Shown here piece after piece: positions 11,426 through 23,489 of a stretch of DNA of 64,000 nucleotides; within the stretch, counting starts at the first letter, position 1, and each line of letters begins with the position of its first letter. Origin of the DNA: Cylicocyclus nassatus (taxonomy: Eukaryota; Nematoda; Chromadorea; Rhabditida; Strongylidae); NCBI GenBank assembly GCA_958299035.1, contig CATQJL010000316.1, positions 28,340,012 to 28,404,011 of the forward strand, read 5' to 3'. Below the pieces are notes generated by a model. It did no database searches. It saw nothing but the letters and a program-made list of their open reading frames with translations, and was not told where the DNA came from. The translations under genes and the position numbers were made by a program.

Positions 11426-12179
11426 TGCCGATCTTCTTCATAAAATGGTTCAGGGAAGAAAACAAAAATATTGGTATCTACGGTTTTGCTCATCCAAAAT
11501 AGAGAAAATTTTGATAGCAGAAACATTCGAAACTTATATTGGAGTATCGTTCAACACTTATTGTTGAGGAATGGTTCAGCAGTTCTTGAAAGCATATTTT
11601 TAATTAGCGTTTTAGGGCGTATCTAATACATTACTTCATAATTGGGGTTGGCCGCACCAAGTATCCTTATTAGCCCAGTATGAAAATATAAGATTGAGCA
11701 AAGTTAAGGTTTTTACCTCTTCGGTTTGAAATTAGAGCGATTACTGAGCTATTTGCCAGAACCATTATTTCACAAGCACACTATTGTTACTGTACTGCAC
11801 AATACAATCACATCATGTTCAACGTTCCTGAGATCCGCAGACATAGCATTGGCATGGGTTTGTTTTTGCCGTCGTTCTTCTAGCTATATCATTTCAAAAC
11901 ACTTGGTCTATAGCAAATAATTCTAAGCTTCCATTCCGTGGTTTCTTCATTATGAAATCTACGCTCGAGCATAAAACTTGCAGCAATGCCTAGGTGAAGC
12001 GAGAACGAACTCGCTTGCTTTAACCATGTTTTCAATGGAAAAGACAATTACATTTTAGTTGACTTATAGAGCTTGTGGACGAGAAGGTAAGTGACCCCCC
12101 CCCCCAAATGGAAGGGAGAAAGTGAAAGATTTTCAGCTTTGTAGGGCTTTTCGACCTCCTTTTCTGCCAAGGCTTCGGG
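11426..12179. other. Intergenic, no recognised feature apart from a C11 tract
   Basis: Open frames of 64-66 codons on both strands show no domain. A C11 tract lies at 12095-12105 beside the foldback that follows. Confidence 0.4.
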
Positions 12180-12405
12180 CAGAGTTCACGCGATTTCATC
12201 GCCGCGATTCTTCCAACCAGATAAACAGTTATGAGTCCATCGCATATCAATCATCTTGCATTTCGGCTGTGTTAGTTAATCACGATTGACGTGTTGGAAG
12301 ACTATCACAACCGAAATGCATGATATTGGCATGCAATAAACTCGCAACTGTTTGTCTTGTTGTGGAAATCGCGGCGATGAAATCTCGCGAACTCTGACCT
12401 AGGCT
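12180..12405. mobile_element. Inverted-repeat (foldback) sequence
   Basis: CAGAGTTCACGCGATTTCAT at the left reads inverted as ATGAAATCTCGCGAACTCTG at 12383-12402, and CATTTCGGCTGTG pairs with CACAACCGAAATG. C-tracts of 11 and 12 nt lie just outside (12095 and 12443), suggesting a larger element bounded by them. Confidence 0.6.
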
Positions 12406-13501
12406 TAACGGTAGTAATAGATGAAATTTCAAAATTATTCGTCCCCCCCCCCCCTTTATTGAACTTACAGGTAGCGCCTACTTGATTGATGAGTATTGAT
12501 ATCTATTTACAATTATTTTGTTTTCACCAAGATGGTTTGCAAGAATGAAAAATTCTTTTTGAATGTAAATCCCCGAACGGTCACGTCAATTCTGCGTAAA
12601 CAGCACAAAAACTACGAAACATGTTCTCGCGAAATGCAAAAAAAGAGATAAGAAAGAATGCAAACGTATGGTCTTTTCGCAAAGATCATTCATGTGATTA
12701 GGTTAGGTGAGAAAGTGATAGTAAGCAAGTACGAGAAATATGAAGGAAATATCAAAGTAAGCATTTTCAATCGCAGTATATCCATGAAGAGAAAAAGTTG
12801 CTGAAGTTATCAGGACGTTTTCGCTAACAGATGCCTACAGGGACTATGATTCGCGAAGGTTGGTGAGCTTTTAGCCACTGCTTGCCTTATACTTCAACGA
12901 ACTTTCTCAGTCTTCTTTCTGTCAAACTTCTGCCATCAAGTATTGTTAAACTACTTGAAGGCGTTCAAATAGTGCGAAAATGTAATGTAGCTGTTGCCTT
13001 TGTCACCTGAAACTATTACAATTACGCTGTCATCTTTCTGGGATGCAGCTGTTTCTCTTCAGCAATGAATCTTTGATTCAACAAAAAACAAGCTCTTACG
13101 AAACTTTTTGAACGTTTTTTCGGAAACTTCATGTGCAAGTGTTGGCGTTAGCCACGCACTCTCAAAATATTTTTGGGATGCTTCCCAAAATTTTTGTGGG
13201 CCCACAACCCCACCATATCAGAAAAAGGGGCGAAAAATTTTTTCCGAAAGACTAATATGAATTTCTAAAAAATTTTAAAAATTATTCTAACTATTTACAT
13301 GTATAAACAAGATACTCGCACATTTTTATAACCCATATAAGTAACTTTCAAAGATTTCGAAACCCATTTTTAGGGGGGGGGCTCAAACCGCCACTGCTGT
13401 ACAGGTGGCCTTACTTAACAACAATCCGTCGAATATGATATCTGCTTGAAAATGTTTGAACCAAAGGAGGAGTACTTTTGATAACTTAGGCCTTCCCACT
13501 C
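12406..13501. other. Intergenic, no gene recognised
   Basis: Contains C12 (12443-12454) and G9 (13373-13381) tracts. I can support no exon or delimited repeat. Confidence 0.4.
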
Positions 13502-13860
13502 AAAGGCAGCGTCCAGGCAGATCTGGACCTTTGGGGTTTTACATGGAAAGTACTTTTGGGGCCCTAACTAATGCAATGCTCAAGCGGCAGCGCAAGTAGT
13601 GCTCTAACGGCTGAGAGATTCCCCTCGAAACTAGACCCCGCGATCGTATTCGCATTGATTCATGGCATTTTCGCGCCAGGATCCACGCTTTGCGCCATGA
13701 ATTCATGCGAAATACGATCGCGGGGTCCAGTTTCGAGGGGAATATCTCAGCCGTTCGAGCACTACCTGAGCTGCCGGCAGTGCAGTCCCTTGGTTCGGGC
13801 CCCAAAATTACTATCCGCGTGAGATCCCCATTTGTCCAGACTTACCTGGACGCTGCCTTT
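13502..13860. mobile_element. Foldback miniature element (359 bp)
   Basis: The ends are AAAGGCAGCGTCCAGGCAG and the inverted match CTGGACGCTGCCTTT. Arms pair almost throughout, for example GACCCCGCGATCGTATTCGC with GCGAAATACGATCGCGGGGTC. The target duplication is not clear. The two 80-codon frames inside are mirror images of the arms. Confidence 0.72.
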
Positions 13861-15282
13861 AAGATACGTATGGAAACGCTCCTTCCGAAACACTGAACTA
13901 TCTGTGTCCAAAATTTCTCAAGGATCTGATCAAGGTGCTATAAAAACCTTCATTTCTAAGGATGGCAAAATTGCATTATAAGAAGTCGAAACTGCTGCAA
14001 TAAGTGCCGACTGGTAGTAGCAAGTCGGCTGGTTGCCGAATGTAATATCTCAGGCATGGTTCCTGCCAAATCCGCTTGTACTTTTCTTCTAAGAAGCTAC
14101 GTTGCCAGTAGAACATTCTCGAAATCGAGAATTGGTCTAGAGAAGGCATAGTTTGTAAATGCCGAATCGCTTCTTAAGCGAAACTATTAGTATGGAACAG
14201 AACATTTTTTGTAGGAGGAGAAAATTGAACATGGGAGTGATTGCCATATTTTCGCCATCAGATCATGGGAAGCGATCGCCGCGAGCTTTCATCACCAGTT
14301 ATCTTCAAAGTTCATGTTCGTTTCGGTTGGAACTATTATAGTTATGCCGTGTCAATGAATGACATCAAGTCAAGAAGGAAATTTGCCATGTTTTAAACAC
14401 GAAGTTGGCTTGTTAGAGAAAATTCAAAGCACCCGATCCCACCAACTATTGAACTAAAATATCATGCTTTGCAAACTGGACCGCTTACCACTACACCAGG
14501 CAAAATCCATTATAGCACATTCGACTTCCGCACTCAAGACAATCTCTGCCACCTTTGGAGGCAAAAGTATTAATTTCTTCGAGTGATTCGTTTCGCAAAC
14601 TTTAGACGTGTACGTCAATCAGCGCTGCAGGACGTTATTTTCACATCTTGTGTAGAAACTCCGTGTTTGGCAGTAATAGATCGTTTAAAAGAAGTTTCCT
14701 TTTTAATACTGCACTAAAAATTTTCTGGGAAAGAAAGGTTTGGTCAAGGCATGCAAGAAATAAGATACAAACAACAATGAGACGTCTTTGTTACCGCTTG
14801 AAGTTAAGAACTCACTGTTTTTTGAATAAGTACGACTGCATATGCATTGCAGGGTTTTGGTGGTTGGCTAGGAAGACTAAGTTATAAGAAGTTATAGTGC
14901 ATGATCTTCCATTCACTTCTCTATTGATTGATACCGTGATTTCACACATAGCTTCCTCTCCTCCTGACCTTTTCGGTATTACTGCATCAATACGGTTTAA
15001 ACGATGATATGGATTGATAGTCTCTTATAGTTCATTGAAAAACGCTGACTTCAAATCTGTATCCATATTTGCTTAGAGCATATGTGGGCGAAGTTAGAAG
15101 GATAAAGGATAATTTGGCGTTTTCAGTACCCACGGGCAAACGCCGAACGCACACTACTTCACAGTCGAAGAGGCAATTGTACGCGGAGCCTTTACAATAA
15201 CTTGCGGGAGCCAACCAACAACCAAGTCAATGCTAATTCTCCCAGATTACTCTAGTACCAAATTACCCTCTCCAGAAAGTAG
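13861..15282. other. Intergenic, weak open frames only
   Basis: A 79-codon + frame (14648-14887) is rich in basic and aromatic residues but has no recognised domain. Frames near 15032-15214 are open on both strands. I do not call genes here. A tRNA-like A-box motif on the - strand lies at 14481-14501. Confidence 0.3.
14430..14502 (-). repeat. Possible tRNA-derived (SINE-like) fragment
   Basis: On the - strand, GCCTGGTGTAGTGGTAAGCG reads as a near-perfect pol III A box. A weak B-box-like GGGATCGGGTGC follows about 45 nt later. It does not fold into a full tRNA by eye. Confidence 0.25.
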
Positions 15283-15366
15283 AGAGCTTGGTTAGCCCAG
15301 GGGAGCAATCGAAACTGCTTTCGATCTGGTCATGTCGGCGCCTCATACCACTACGCCACTCGTCCG
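15283..15366 (-). repeat. tRNA-like or SINE-like sequence
   Basis: On the - strand, GAGTGGCGTAGTGGTATGAG resembles a D-arm/A box, and CAGTTTCGATTGCTCCC resembles a T-arm/B box 45 nt downstream. The acceptor stem does not pair, so a tRNA pseudogene or SINE head is more likely than an active tRNA. Confidence 0.35.
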
Positions 15367-15769
15367 TCTCGTGAGCGAGGTCATGAGCCGTTAAAGGTCG
15401 CTATATTGCTAAGAAATCGTGCGTGTAAGCGCAATTATGTCTTAGTAGACCACGTTTGGCAATGTTAGGCCAAAACATGCAGGTGGGTTAATATTTTGAA
15501 GCCTAAATATGATTTGAAAGTGCGACAATGTGCTCAATTTCGCAACTTTCATGTGCAATTTTTCCGTAATAAAACTGCTCAACTTCCCACAAAGGCGCTA
15601 ACCAGAAATGAAATACAGATTTAAGATCAGTGTTCATCAGTGTTAAATGCAGCATCGAGCGGTAGGCAGTATGCATGAATTGGCCACTTCGACTTGTGAC
15701 CATTCCCTTGTGAGAAGAACAAATTATTCTCATTTGGTCTGATATTAGAGTAGGAAGAATTAGTGCTAA

Positions 15770-16260
15770 GGCCCGTATGCACGCTGCAAAATTGTACTGA
15801 GGGCTTACTACGGCACTGCTAAGCATGTTTGCGATAGGAGAAATGGAATCTGAAGATAGTGATGTTTTCGATGATCCCTGGCTCGCGAGTTAGGGATTAC
15901 CGAAGATTTCGATATCTTGAGATTTCACTTATTCCTACTATGAACATCTTTAGCAGTGCCGTAGTATATCCACAGTACAATTTTACAGCATTTTCATTGA
16001 GTTTTCGGGAAGATAAACGGCTTTGAAATTGAGAAATGATCTCCTGGGGATCCTAGGGAATCCCCAGGGGATCACACAAAATAGTGAAAATCTAATCAAT
16101 TACGCCAGTAACTTGGCATCATTTATGCGCAGGTGTTAGGGTATGAGAACTTTCACAAGCAAGATAGAGAAGGAAGAAGAAAGATACCCAGAGTAGCGAG
16201 ATATAACCCATCCTCTCTTAGATCCTCTCTCCTCCTCAGCGGGGTACGTGCATATGGGCC
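15770..16260. mobile_element. PIF-like foldback element, family C copy 1
   Basis: Ends GGCCCGTATGCACG and CGTGCATATGGGCC, flanked by TAA on both sides (15767-15769 and 16261-16263). The interior palindrome is GGCACTGCTAAGCATGTTTG against CATCTTTAGCAGTGCC. It shares most of its right half with 53837-54519. Confidence 0.72.
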
Positions 16261-16471
16261 TAAGTTTCATGCTGACTAGTAAGCACGAATTCATGTTGAC
16301 ATTCTACACCAAGTAAACTGAATTTATCATGTAGGATTGTTCGATTTAGATCCAGGATTATGACGTTGACAATCTTGTAGTTATTTACTAGTTTGTGGGC
16401 AATGATGATTTCTATCTGTGTTGGGAAATATAGTTGTAACGAACGGATTTCATCAAATGAACAAATATCAA

Positions 16472-16555
16472 TATATATATTATATATATAATATATACAA
16501 TATATAATATATATTAGAATTAACATATATATATTATATATATTATATCAATATA
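16472..16555. repeat. AT-dinucleotide-rich low-complexity tract
   Basis: Runs of TATATA and ATATTATATA, followed to about 16790 by AT-rich DNA studded with TTCGAA, GAATTC and ATTCGA words. Confidence 0.85.
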
Positions 16556-16984
16556 TTCAATTCGAATGATAATTTCGAGTGAACAAATATTATTCGATTT
16601 CCGATTTCCATATTATTAGAATTTGAATATTCAAATACGGGCACGTTCAAAAATTCGAACTTTCGGATTTTCGAATAACCGAACCAGATTGAATACTCGA
16701 CTATTTGAATGAATGAATTCGTTATCTAAATGCATATTCGTATGTTCAGATGCAATACTTGAGTATTCGAGTACGAAATGTCATTGCCACCATCTGTGCA
16801 AATGAATTTGAAAGAGTAATTGACATGACTCGAAACAACCCCGCTTTGGCAGTTTGTTGCGTCCTGCTATTTTTGGCGGTATCTCTTCTGCTGCTATAAT
16901 TGGCAGTTTGTCTTCCTTCGCAGTTGCTAAAAACTAGAAAATGATAGACTGACGAAGCACATAACGGCGCGAGTGGTTTCTACG

Positions 16985-17075
16985 GAAGCGAACTTTGAGA
17001 GCATTTACGTGACACAGTCAGAACGCGTGCGCTAAGCTTTTTGCGTGCGGTCATATGCGTCAGCAACCGCTTCAA
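16985..17075 (+). other. Segment shared with 50010-50095
   Basis: GAACTTTGAGAGCA, then a purine/pyrimidine mix, then TTGCGTGCGGTCATATGCG. The second copy reads GAACTTTGAGAGCAATACG and GTTGCGGTCATATGCGCGTG. Both are about 90 nt with no visible terminal repeats. It could be a dispersed repeat or a shared regulatory block. Confidence 0.45.
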
Positions 17076-17414
17076 GTCAGGCACAGTACGGTAGCCTAAA
17101 ACGCAAAAAGCGGAATTTACAGTGGCTACGGTATGCTTGTAAATCACCATTTCGTTCAACGGTCGCGATCGGAGGACGACTACGTGTCGCGAGGAAATCT
17201 TTATCGAATTTGATAAAATATATTTACGTACGACATCTCAGAAATAGCAAAGTGTGAGTGTCATTATTTTCTTTGAAGCAAGTTTTTGTGGAAGACAACA
17301 CTTGAGAATTGGTACATTAAATGAGAAACGCTGTGTTTTACTATTCCAAGTGAACTTTGCGTATCACTAGTGGATCTTGACCATACTTCTCGTGATTCCT
17401 ATTCTTACAAGGGA

Positions 17415-17857
17415 GGTCTGTTTGATCGAAGTGGCCTTTTCGCATGATTTTGTTACGACCATAAAGAGCAGCGAACACTGACTCTAAATCTGTCTTCGAT
17501 ATCTGCCGAGCTTCTCTGGACGTTGAGTTACGAGCGTTTTTGAGTTGAAAAATTGAATGCATAATCAAAGCAAAATGTGTCAGAATTTCTCAAATAATCC
17601 AATTTGACTATCAGAGCAATCGCTTGAACAATACCTTCTGTCCAGAACACTCATATTTATCATTGCTCCATTTGAGCGTATATTATGCGTTCGTTTTTTG
17701 CATCAAGAAAATATAGAAAATATTCGTAACTCGATACGTAGAGGCGCTCGGCAGATTATTGAATCAGACTTTAAATATCATTTGATGCTCTTCAAAGTGG
17801 TATAAGACTTATTTGAAAAGGTCACTTCTACTAATCGGACCTCTCCTGTTAGATAGA
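17415..17857. mobile_element. Foldback repeat, family P copy 2
   Basis: The left arm TTACAAGGGAGGTCTGTTTG through ATCTGCCGAGC pairs with the right arm GCTCGGCAGAT through GGACCTCTCCTGTT. It is more diverged than copy 1. Confidence 0.55.
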
Positions 17858-18667
17858 CATGGAACTACATAGAGCAAAACAAATTCTACAGGGTGATGCG
17901 CGAACATACGCGCTAGATTGGTCACACATATATATATTCCCCAGTGGGCACATTTACTGAGTTGGTCCGAAAATTCTGTAGCACCATTTTTAATGAAATG
18001 TAACTTTTTCCATTGATGATCTTGCATATTAATATCATTGGAAAGAGCAATATAGAGAGCGTATAGGGCATGTATAGTGTGCGCTGTTTGCCTAGTTACC
18101 TCACCGTAACTGCATACAAAGGCACTGACGACTTATTCGATAACGCCAAAATGTTCTGCACTTTTTATGTGTTTACTGCCGAAAACATACCTGGTCGGCT
18201 ATTTTCGTCGAATTGACACTTAACGAAATCGTCACGTATGTAGAGCGCGCGCAACGAAGGAGTGACTAAGCCAATGACGCCTACTATACTTTTTCAACCA
18301 GCTTGCCTTACTCTCTATACAGCTCTGCTTCCAGAGATGAAAATAAAGAAAAAACACCACTTGAGGTTTCGTAATTTTCAGCAGACCCTTTGGAGATGTA
18401 AAAGCTGTGCAATAAAGTTTGAAGAAGACAGGGTCATAAGTTTCCTCACCTCTTTTTTCCACCTGTACAAAGTATGTGCTATTCAAGCTTCTCTTTAGTT
18501 AGAGCTTCGTACATAATAAACGAATTGTTATCAGAAAAAACACGATTTTAGTAAATAAGTTTGCTTTGCAAGACTATCCACAGGAAAAATTTACAATTTT
18601 TTGGAGTGGTGAGACGAAAGTTTCGGTACGGCCTAATGTATACAGCTGCTGTGTCTTCCCTCGACTA
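17858..18667. other. Intergenic, no gene recognised
   Basis: Overlapping open frames on both strands at 18232-18498 (78-84 codons) have no recognised domain and no convincing splice sites. Confidence 0.35.
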
Positions 18668-19328
18668 TTAGGGTGATCGGAAAGTAATGGGACACCTAAA
18701 AAATAGATGTAGTTTTCTTAAACAGAAAAATCGATTGGATGTTCAAACCAAATCCACGAAGCTTGAGGTCCCATCGCTTGCAACAGAAGATATAGCATTA
18801 AGTATTAGGTGACATATTATTTATTTCCTCGTCGGGTGTCGCATGGGCACACCTTTGGCGAATGGCATCCGTTAGAGCTGTTTACGCTCCAATCATACCT
18901 ACGCAATTCACCTCGAGAAAACCTCGCTTTCAAAAAATTGTGGGCCAAACACGTTTTCTAGCCTGAAAATATGCGCCAAATATTGCACTTTACGGATAAT
19001 CTGCCTCTTTTATACAGAGGATTTGCGTAAATTCAAGCTATCATTAAAGAGAGCTTGGAAAGCGCTTTCGAATGACATGTCATGTACACACACCGGGACT
19101 TCAAGGTATTGTAGTACAAATTCGGAAGGCGTCTAAAAGAGTCTGTCTGCCTTTCTGAAGCGCCGCGAGAAGGATTGTAGATATGAGTATGAGCCACAAG
19201 CTGACAGGATGGCATGCGAATATCACTTACACAAATGCATCTTTACTGGTGCTTGTTTGTTGTTTACCGGAAAAAAGCATCGAAATTGCAAAAAACTCAA
19301 TTTGTCCCACAGTTCCCGATCATTCTAA
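18668..19328. mobile_element. Mariner-like miniature element (661 bp)
   Basis: The left end is TTAGGGTGATCGGAAAGTAA and the inverted right end is TTAGAATGATCGGGAACTGT; GGGACA follows in both. A TA flanks each side (18666-18667 and 19329-19330). No transposase. Confidence 0.72.
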
Positions 19329-20209
19329 TAGAAAATGAAAAAGAGAATATTTAAGATTTCGATCAAGCAATGCTGAGCTGTTCACAGATTAAACATGAAT
19401 TTAGGGCTTCTACAAAAGCTTCTAGTCTTGGAGGAATATTGTGTTTGGCTTGAAAAACGGAACTGAGTTAAATTTGATTTTCTTGACGACTATTTTGTAG
19501 AAGGCACTCTTTATTGTATACGTAGAAACATTCACTGTTGTATTTACTTCCAAAGACTTTTGGTATACATATTAGGATGTCTCATAATTTTTCTACCCCA
19601 AACATCAGCATTTCTCAAGAACTGGGGCACTTACAAAAGATATAGATAAGTGGAATAAGTGATCGTGCTTCTCTATGTTGAGCTATATGATTACCTGCGT
19701 TGGAGGAGCTCAGGACGTCTAGGGGCGGAGTTTGCTGACTACTCCGTCCATTTTTCCTTCATTTCTAGCCATGGAAAAATACGAAAAGTGTACTATTGAA
19801 ATTCGGTGTGTCAAGCATATGCTAGAATAAATGGGGAATCTTTGAAATAGTTTAGGGTGGAGAACGATTTTTGCCAATAAAGTTCGTTTTCGACTGCTAT
19901 CAGATTTAAAACTTAAAACTTCATGTAGATTACTATGGGCAGACTCTTCATAGCCATCTTATAGTGCTTACATCTAGAAGGAAACATATAAGAAGTTGAC
20001 GGTCGACTCAACACAGCAAAGCCTTTCCCTGGCAAAAGTATAATACTTTCTGAAAATCTATTCATAAACTATAATACTTTCAGTTTTTGGCGTCAAACTT
20101 CGTGTTGATCAAGGTTGAGGCAGGAATCCACATGCCATCTTGTCAAGCTCGCTTCGACCCATCGAAAGTGCCAAGTTTTGGTGGGTTTACAACACTGAAT
20201 ATACAAGTA
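19329..20209. other. Intergenic with a possible decayed mariner-type sequence
   Basis: TTAGGATGTCTCATAATTTT at about 19571 looks like a mariner terminus, but no inverted partner is obvious. A short frame from ATGGAAAAATACGAAAAG near 19770 soon meets stops. Confidence 0.25.
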
Positions 20210-21155
20210 TTAGGCTGTCCCATAAGTCTTTTCATTTTTGAGTTTTCGCTGTAATAAGTCATGCTGTTCTTATCCAAGAATAGACATTAGGATACCATTC
20301 AATAGACAAAGCAAGCTCTATAAGATGGCATTTATGTTTTTGCACCAGCTTCGATCCACCTCAAGTTTGAAACCAAAATCTAGAAAGTTTCGGATGCCCA
20401 GAAAATTAAAAATTTTTTATATCTTCATTCAGAGAAATTCTACAGATCTCTCACTCGCTCACGAGTATGACTTCGCATCAGACACTCATATGTGCTGTTG
20501 GTGTATTTTTTCATTGGCTAGAAACAAAGAAAACGAAAAATTCCATGTTTCTACCAAAGTGATGCTGTGCTGTTTTTACACTAACAGCTGTATACTACAA
20601 GCCCTTAGAAGTAGAACTATAAATTTTTAGCTCCTTATGAGCTTTAGTTACCGAGAAATGCTAGGTTAAGCGTAAAAAGCCCGAGTGAGAAAAGCTAAGT
20701 TTGATATTTCTCGGGAACTAGAGAGCTCATAGAAAGCTAAAAATTTACGGATATACTTTTAAGGGCATGTAGTGTACAACTGTTAGTGCAAGAACCGCAC
20801 CATCACTTTGGTAGAAACATGGGAATTTTTGTTTTCTTGGTTTTTAGCCAATGAAAAAATACAGCAACAGCACGTATGAGTGTTTGATGTGAAGTGTATA
20901 TGCATGAGCGAGTAGGAGATCTGTAGGACTTTTCTGAACGAAGATATAACAAATTTTCAATTTTTTAGGCATCCGAAACTTTTTACATTCGGGTTTGACT
21001 TGATGAGAAACAAAAATGGTGCAAAGGCATGAATGCATGCCATCTTATAGAGCTTCTTCGCTCTATCGAATGGTATCCAAAGGTCTATTTGATAAGAAGT
21101 GTAGGACTTATCACAGCGAAGACACAAAAATGAAAAGACTTATGGGACAACCTAA
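20210..21155. mobile_element. Long palindromic mariner-type element, family D copy 1 (946 bp)
   Basis: The ends are TTAGGCTGTCCCATAAGTCT and, inverted, TTAGGTTGTCCCATAAGTCT, flanked by TA on both sides. Arms of about 450 bp pair from the ends to the centre near 20680. The same architecture and internal words (AAAGCAAGCTCTA, CTTTAGTT, GAGAAAT) occur at 36647-37568 and 58802-59729. The 130-codon + frame inside (20238-20630) is arm sequence. Confidence 0.78.
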
Positions 21156-21767
21156 TAAAATCTTTTGGAGGTCTGAAACACCAAAAAAATTTTCAACATT
21201 ATGAATTAAAGTCATAGAAAACTTAAAATAATTTTCCAGTTGAAATGACAAAAAGCCACCGCGCAGTTTTACAGTTTGTGCATTGAAGGATCATGCGACC
21301 CATTCTCGGGAAGGTAGGGGAAGGCCTCGATCCACCCAGGTTCAGGTCCGCCACTGTTCACATGCTCTCACACAATTTTTCTCAAACTAAAATTTCAAAA
21401 ATGTAGTTAAATTAAGAAGTAGCTCATTTGCAACGAACAGGAACTGATATGGTAATAAAGTTAGTTGTTTACCCGTTACTGTTGCCAGCTCTGCGCCACT
21501 TAGGCTGTCCGACAACAACTTTAAGAAAAATAAGAACTCTTCCTTTTTCACATCCTTAAAAATTCCACCTAAACGTAATCTCCACTCATATTTGAACTTC
21601 TAATCCTCTCATCTTTACCATAAATTGTCTCGTTTATCTGCTACAATACTGGAAAGAATAAAAGTAGCGATCTTTTTCTGTTCCTATCCTGTTTTCTTAT
21701 CCTCGATTTTTCGTAATTTTTGTTCACTTCAATCCATTTATCGTTTGTTGCAGCCATGCTTCCATAG
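21156..21767. other. Intergenic or intron, nothing recognised
   Basis: No delimited repeat. TTTGTTGCAG at 21743-21752 is a strong acceptor motif just upstream of the exon below; used there it would read into a stop in the most protein-like frame. Confidence 0.35.
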
Positions 21768-21878
21768 ACACCTTTGGAAGAACGTGTTAGGGACCTCGTT
21801 AATTTTTTTGAAGCCAGTGGTTCAAAATTTCGTGTGTCAAGGCGTGCTAGATCTGCAGTTGAAGCTAGATGGTTGAAG
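21768..21878 (+). CDS. Candidate internal exon, unknown protein
   Basis: A 111-nt exon between TCCATAG and GTAAGT, phase 0 at both ends. It encodes 37 charged, helix-prone residues: TPLEERVRDLVNFFEASGS, then a basic stretch with VSRRARSAVEARWLK. The composition is protein-like, unlike the other two frames. A stop lies just before the acceptor in the same frame. Neighbouring exons are not certain; 25610-25672 is also phase 0 and on the same strand. I do not recognise the family. Confidence 0.45.
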
Positions 21879-21937
21879 GTAAGTCGTTGCCTGAAGGCAA
21901 AAAAGCAGAGGAAGGAGCAAATGAGTAGGTAAAAATA

Positions 21938-22485
21938 TTAGGTTGGCTAAAAAGTAAGTTCGTATTGGCATACAAATTGTCATAAAAAATTTTCTTGTTG
22001 TTTTCAATCTATGATTCTTTGTGGGAAAATAGTGCGAAGCTTCCTCCATCACATATCAAATAATCAGGATTTTCTATCGTCATTAAAGACAGTTATGCCT
22101 CAACATGGCAAAATTTCCAAAAGCTCAATTCTTTAGCTTCTTAGCTTCATTTCCATGCTGTAATGGATGTAAAGAACAGCAGTTTGGTGTTTGGATACAG
22201 AGGAGTTATCCCTATTTAGTGAACAACAAAAAGAACTGTGATCTGCCATTTTGAAAATGTTTTAGGAAAACCAAATTTCCTCATATTTGCGCATTATGGG
22301 AAAATTGCGATTTTTCACTTCCTTGCGGATTTTTTCCTGCGAAGATAAGTTTTACTTAAACAGAACATACGCTCCAATACCCAGTGAAGTGCTCTTTTCA
22401 GAGATACCAAACATTGGGCAAAAATTCGTCCACAGCATTTGTAAGAGCTGAAAAAGCGACCGAACTTATTTATTAGTCAACCTAA
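21938..22485. mobile_element. Mariner-like miniature element, family E copy 1 (548 bp)
   Basis: The left end is TTAGGTTGGCTAAAAAGTAA and the inverted right end is TTAGGTTGACTAATAAATAA. TA precedes the left end. Closely similar over most of its length to 24466-24976. Confidence 0.75.
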
Positions 22486-22749
22486 TGGTAATGTATTTTG
22501 CAGTACATAGCATTCTTTCGTTTCTGTTGATGAATACATTCAGCCAGGCTAAACTATCATCTAAACGAGTATACCGGAAGGACGGGCAAATCAAGCTTAC
22601 CAAATTTCAAGAGAAAGTGGACTGAGTTCTTGACAAAAAATTGCCATAATACTCCGCTCTATCTTATAATGTGGGACGAGATACAGTGCAAGCAGTATGC
22701 ATTTCAAGTCGAGAACTGCAACCAGAATAATGGCAGTATTCGTAATCTG

Positions 22750-23012
22750 CTTCGCGGCAACGGACAAAGACGAATGATTTCGAACGCAACGTGAACGGCT
22801 CTGTTCCAAATGTCTCCAATAATGCCTGCACCTACAGTGCCAAGAAATTCTGTTTATTGTAAAGGATTGAGCGGTGTACAAGTGCAAAGTTTCGACCAAG
22901 CGATCGAAGCTACCATAGTTTGCGCTGTACTCAACGCATACGCTATCTCCAGCGAGAAATTTGGGAAGCTAGAAGTAAGAATCGGCAACTTGACGAGCAC
23001 TTTAACAGCTCC
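22750..23012 (+). pseudogene. Protein-like sequence with an in-frame stop; unknown
   Basis: One + frame reads SASRQRTKTNDFERNVNGSV and onward to a TAA at about 22859, then continues to a segment containing YLQREIWEARSKNRQLDEHF and a TAA at 23010. A second + frame (22810-23055) and two - frames are also open. Possible splice sites (CTACAG, ATCTCCAG, GAAGTAAGA) occur. It could be a broken gene, two exons or a relic of a transposon. I cannot choose the frame with confidence. Confidence 0.3.
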
Positions 23013-23489
23013 GAAAACTAAGATCCTTGTGAGCAAACTCATTAGCAAGTTATGAATTGGGGCAAGCAATAGGTGACTGATTTGACAACGTCTTACAGAC
23101 GCATACTTGGAGCTTTCCAATACAGTACTTCCATGCCTGCATCCTTATTTTAGGACAAAATTAGCGCAAGCGAGTGATTGAAATGCTGGCATCCTTATGG
23201 ATGTAGGATGCGTTTTAGCGGATTAAATCAACTGCCAAGTCACAAGTTTAATGGTCTGATAGCTTCAAGACTAGTCAGTCCTTTCTAATCCTCTTTGTAC
23301 ATTGCTTACGAAGTCTTAGATATATGGTTTCAAATTATTGCTCACAAAATTTGCTCAGCATACCCTTGCTGGTGTTCTGCTCAGTATTGGTTGACTCTCT
23401 GTATTCAAATCGCGCTGAAAAAAGGAAACGTTCAATTGAAGTTTGAGGTGTTGCCAACGAAAGCCCGCGTGATAGTCATTATCTGTTAA

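Noticed and set aside
15032..15214. Overlapping frames on both strands near a TTTTCAG
   Set aside because: No donor, no domain and no way to choose the strand.
20238..20630. 130-codon frame similar to those in 36763-37446
   Set aside because: Similarity follows from shared repeat DNA; the third family member has stops in the frame, so coding is not supported.
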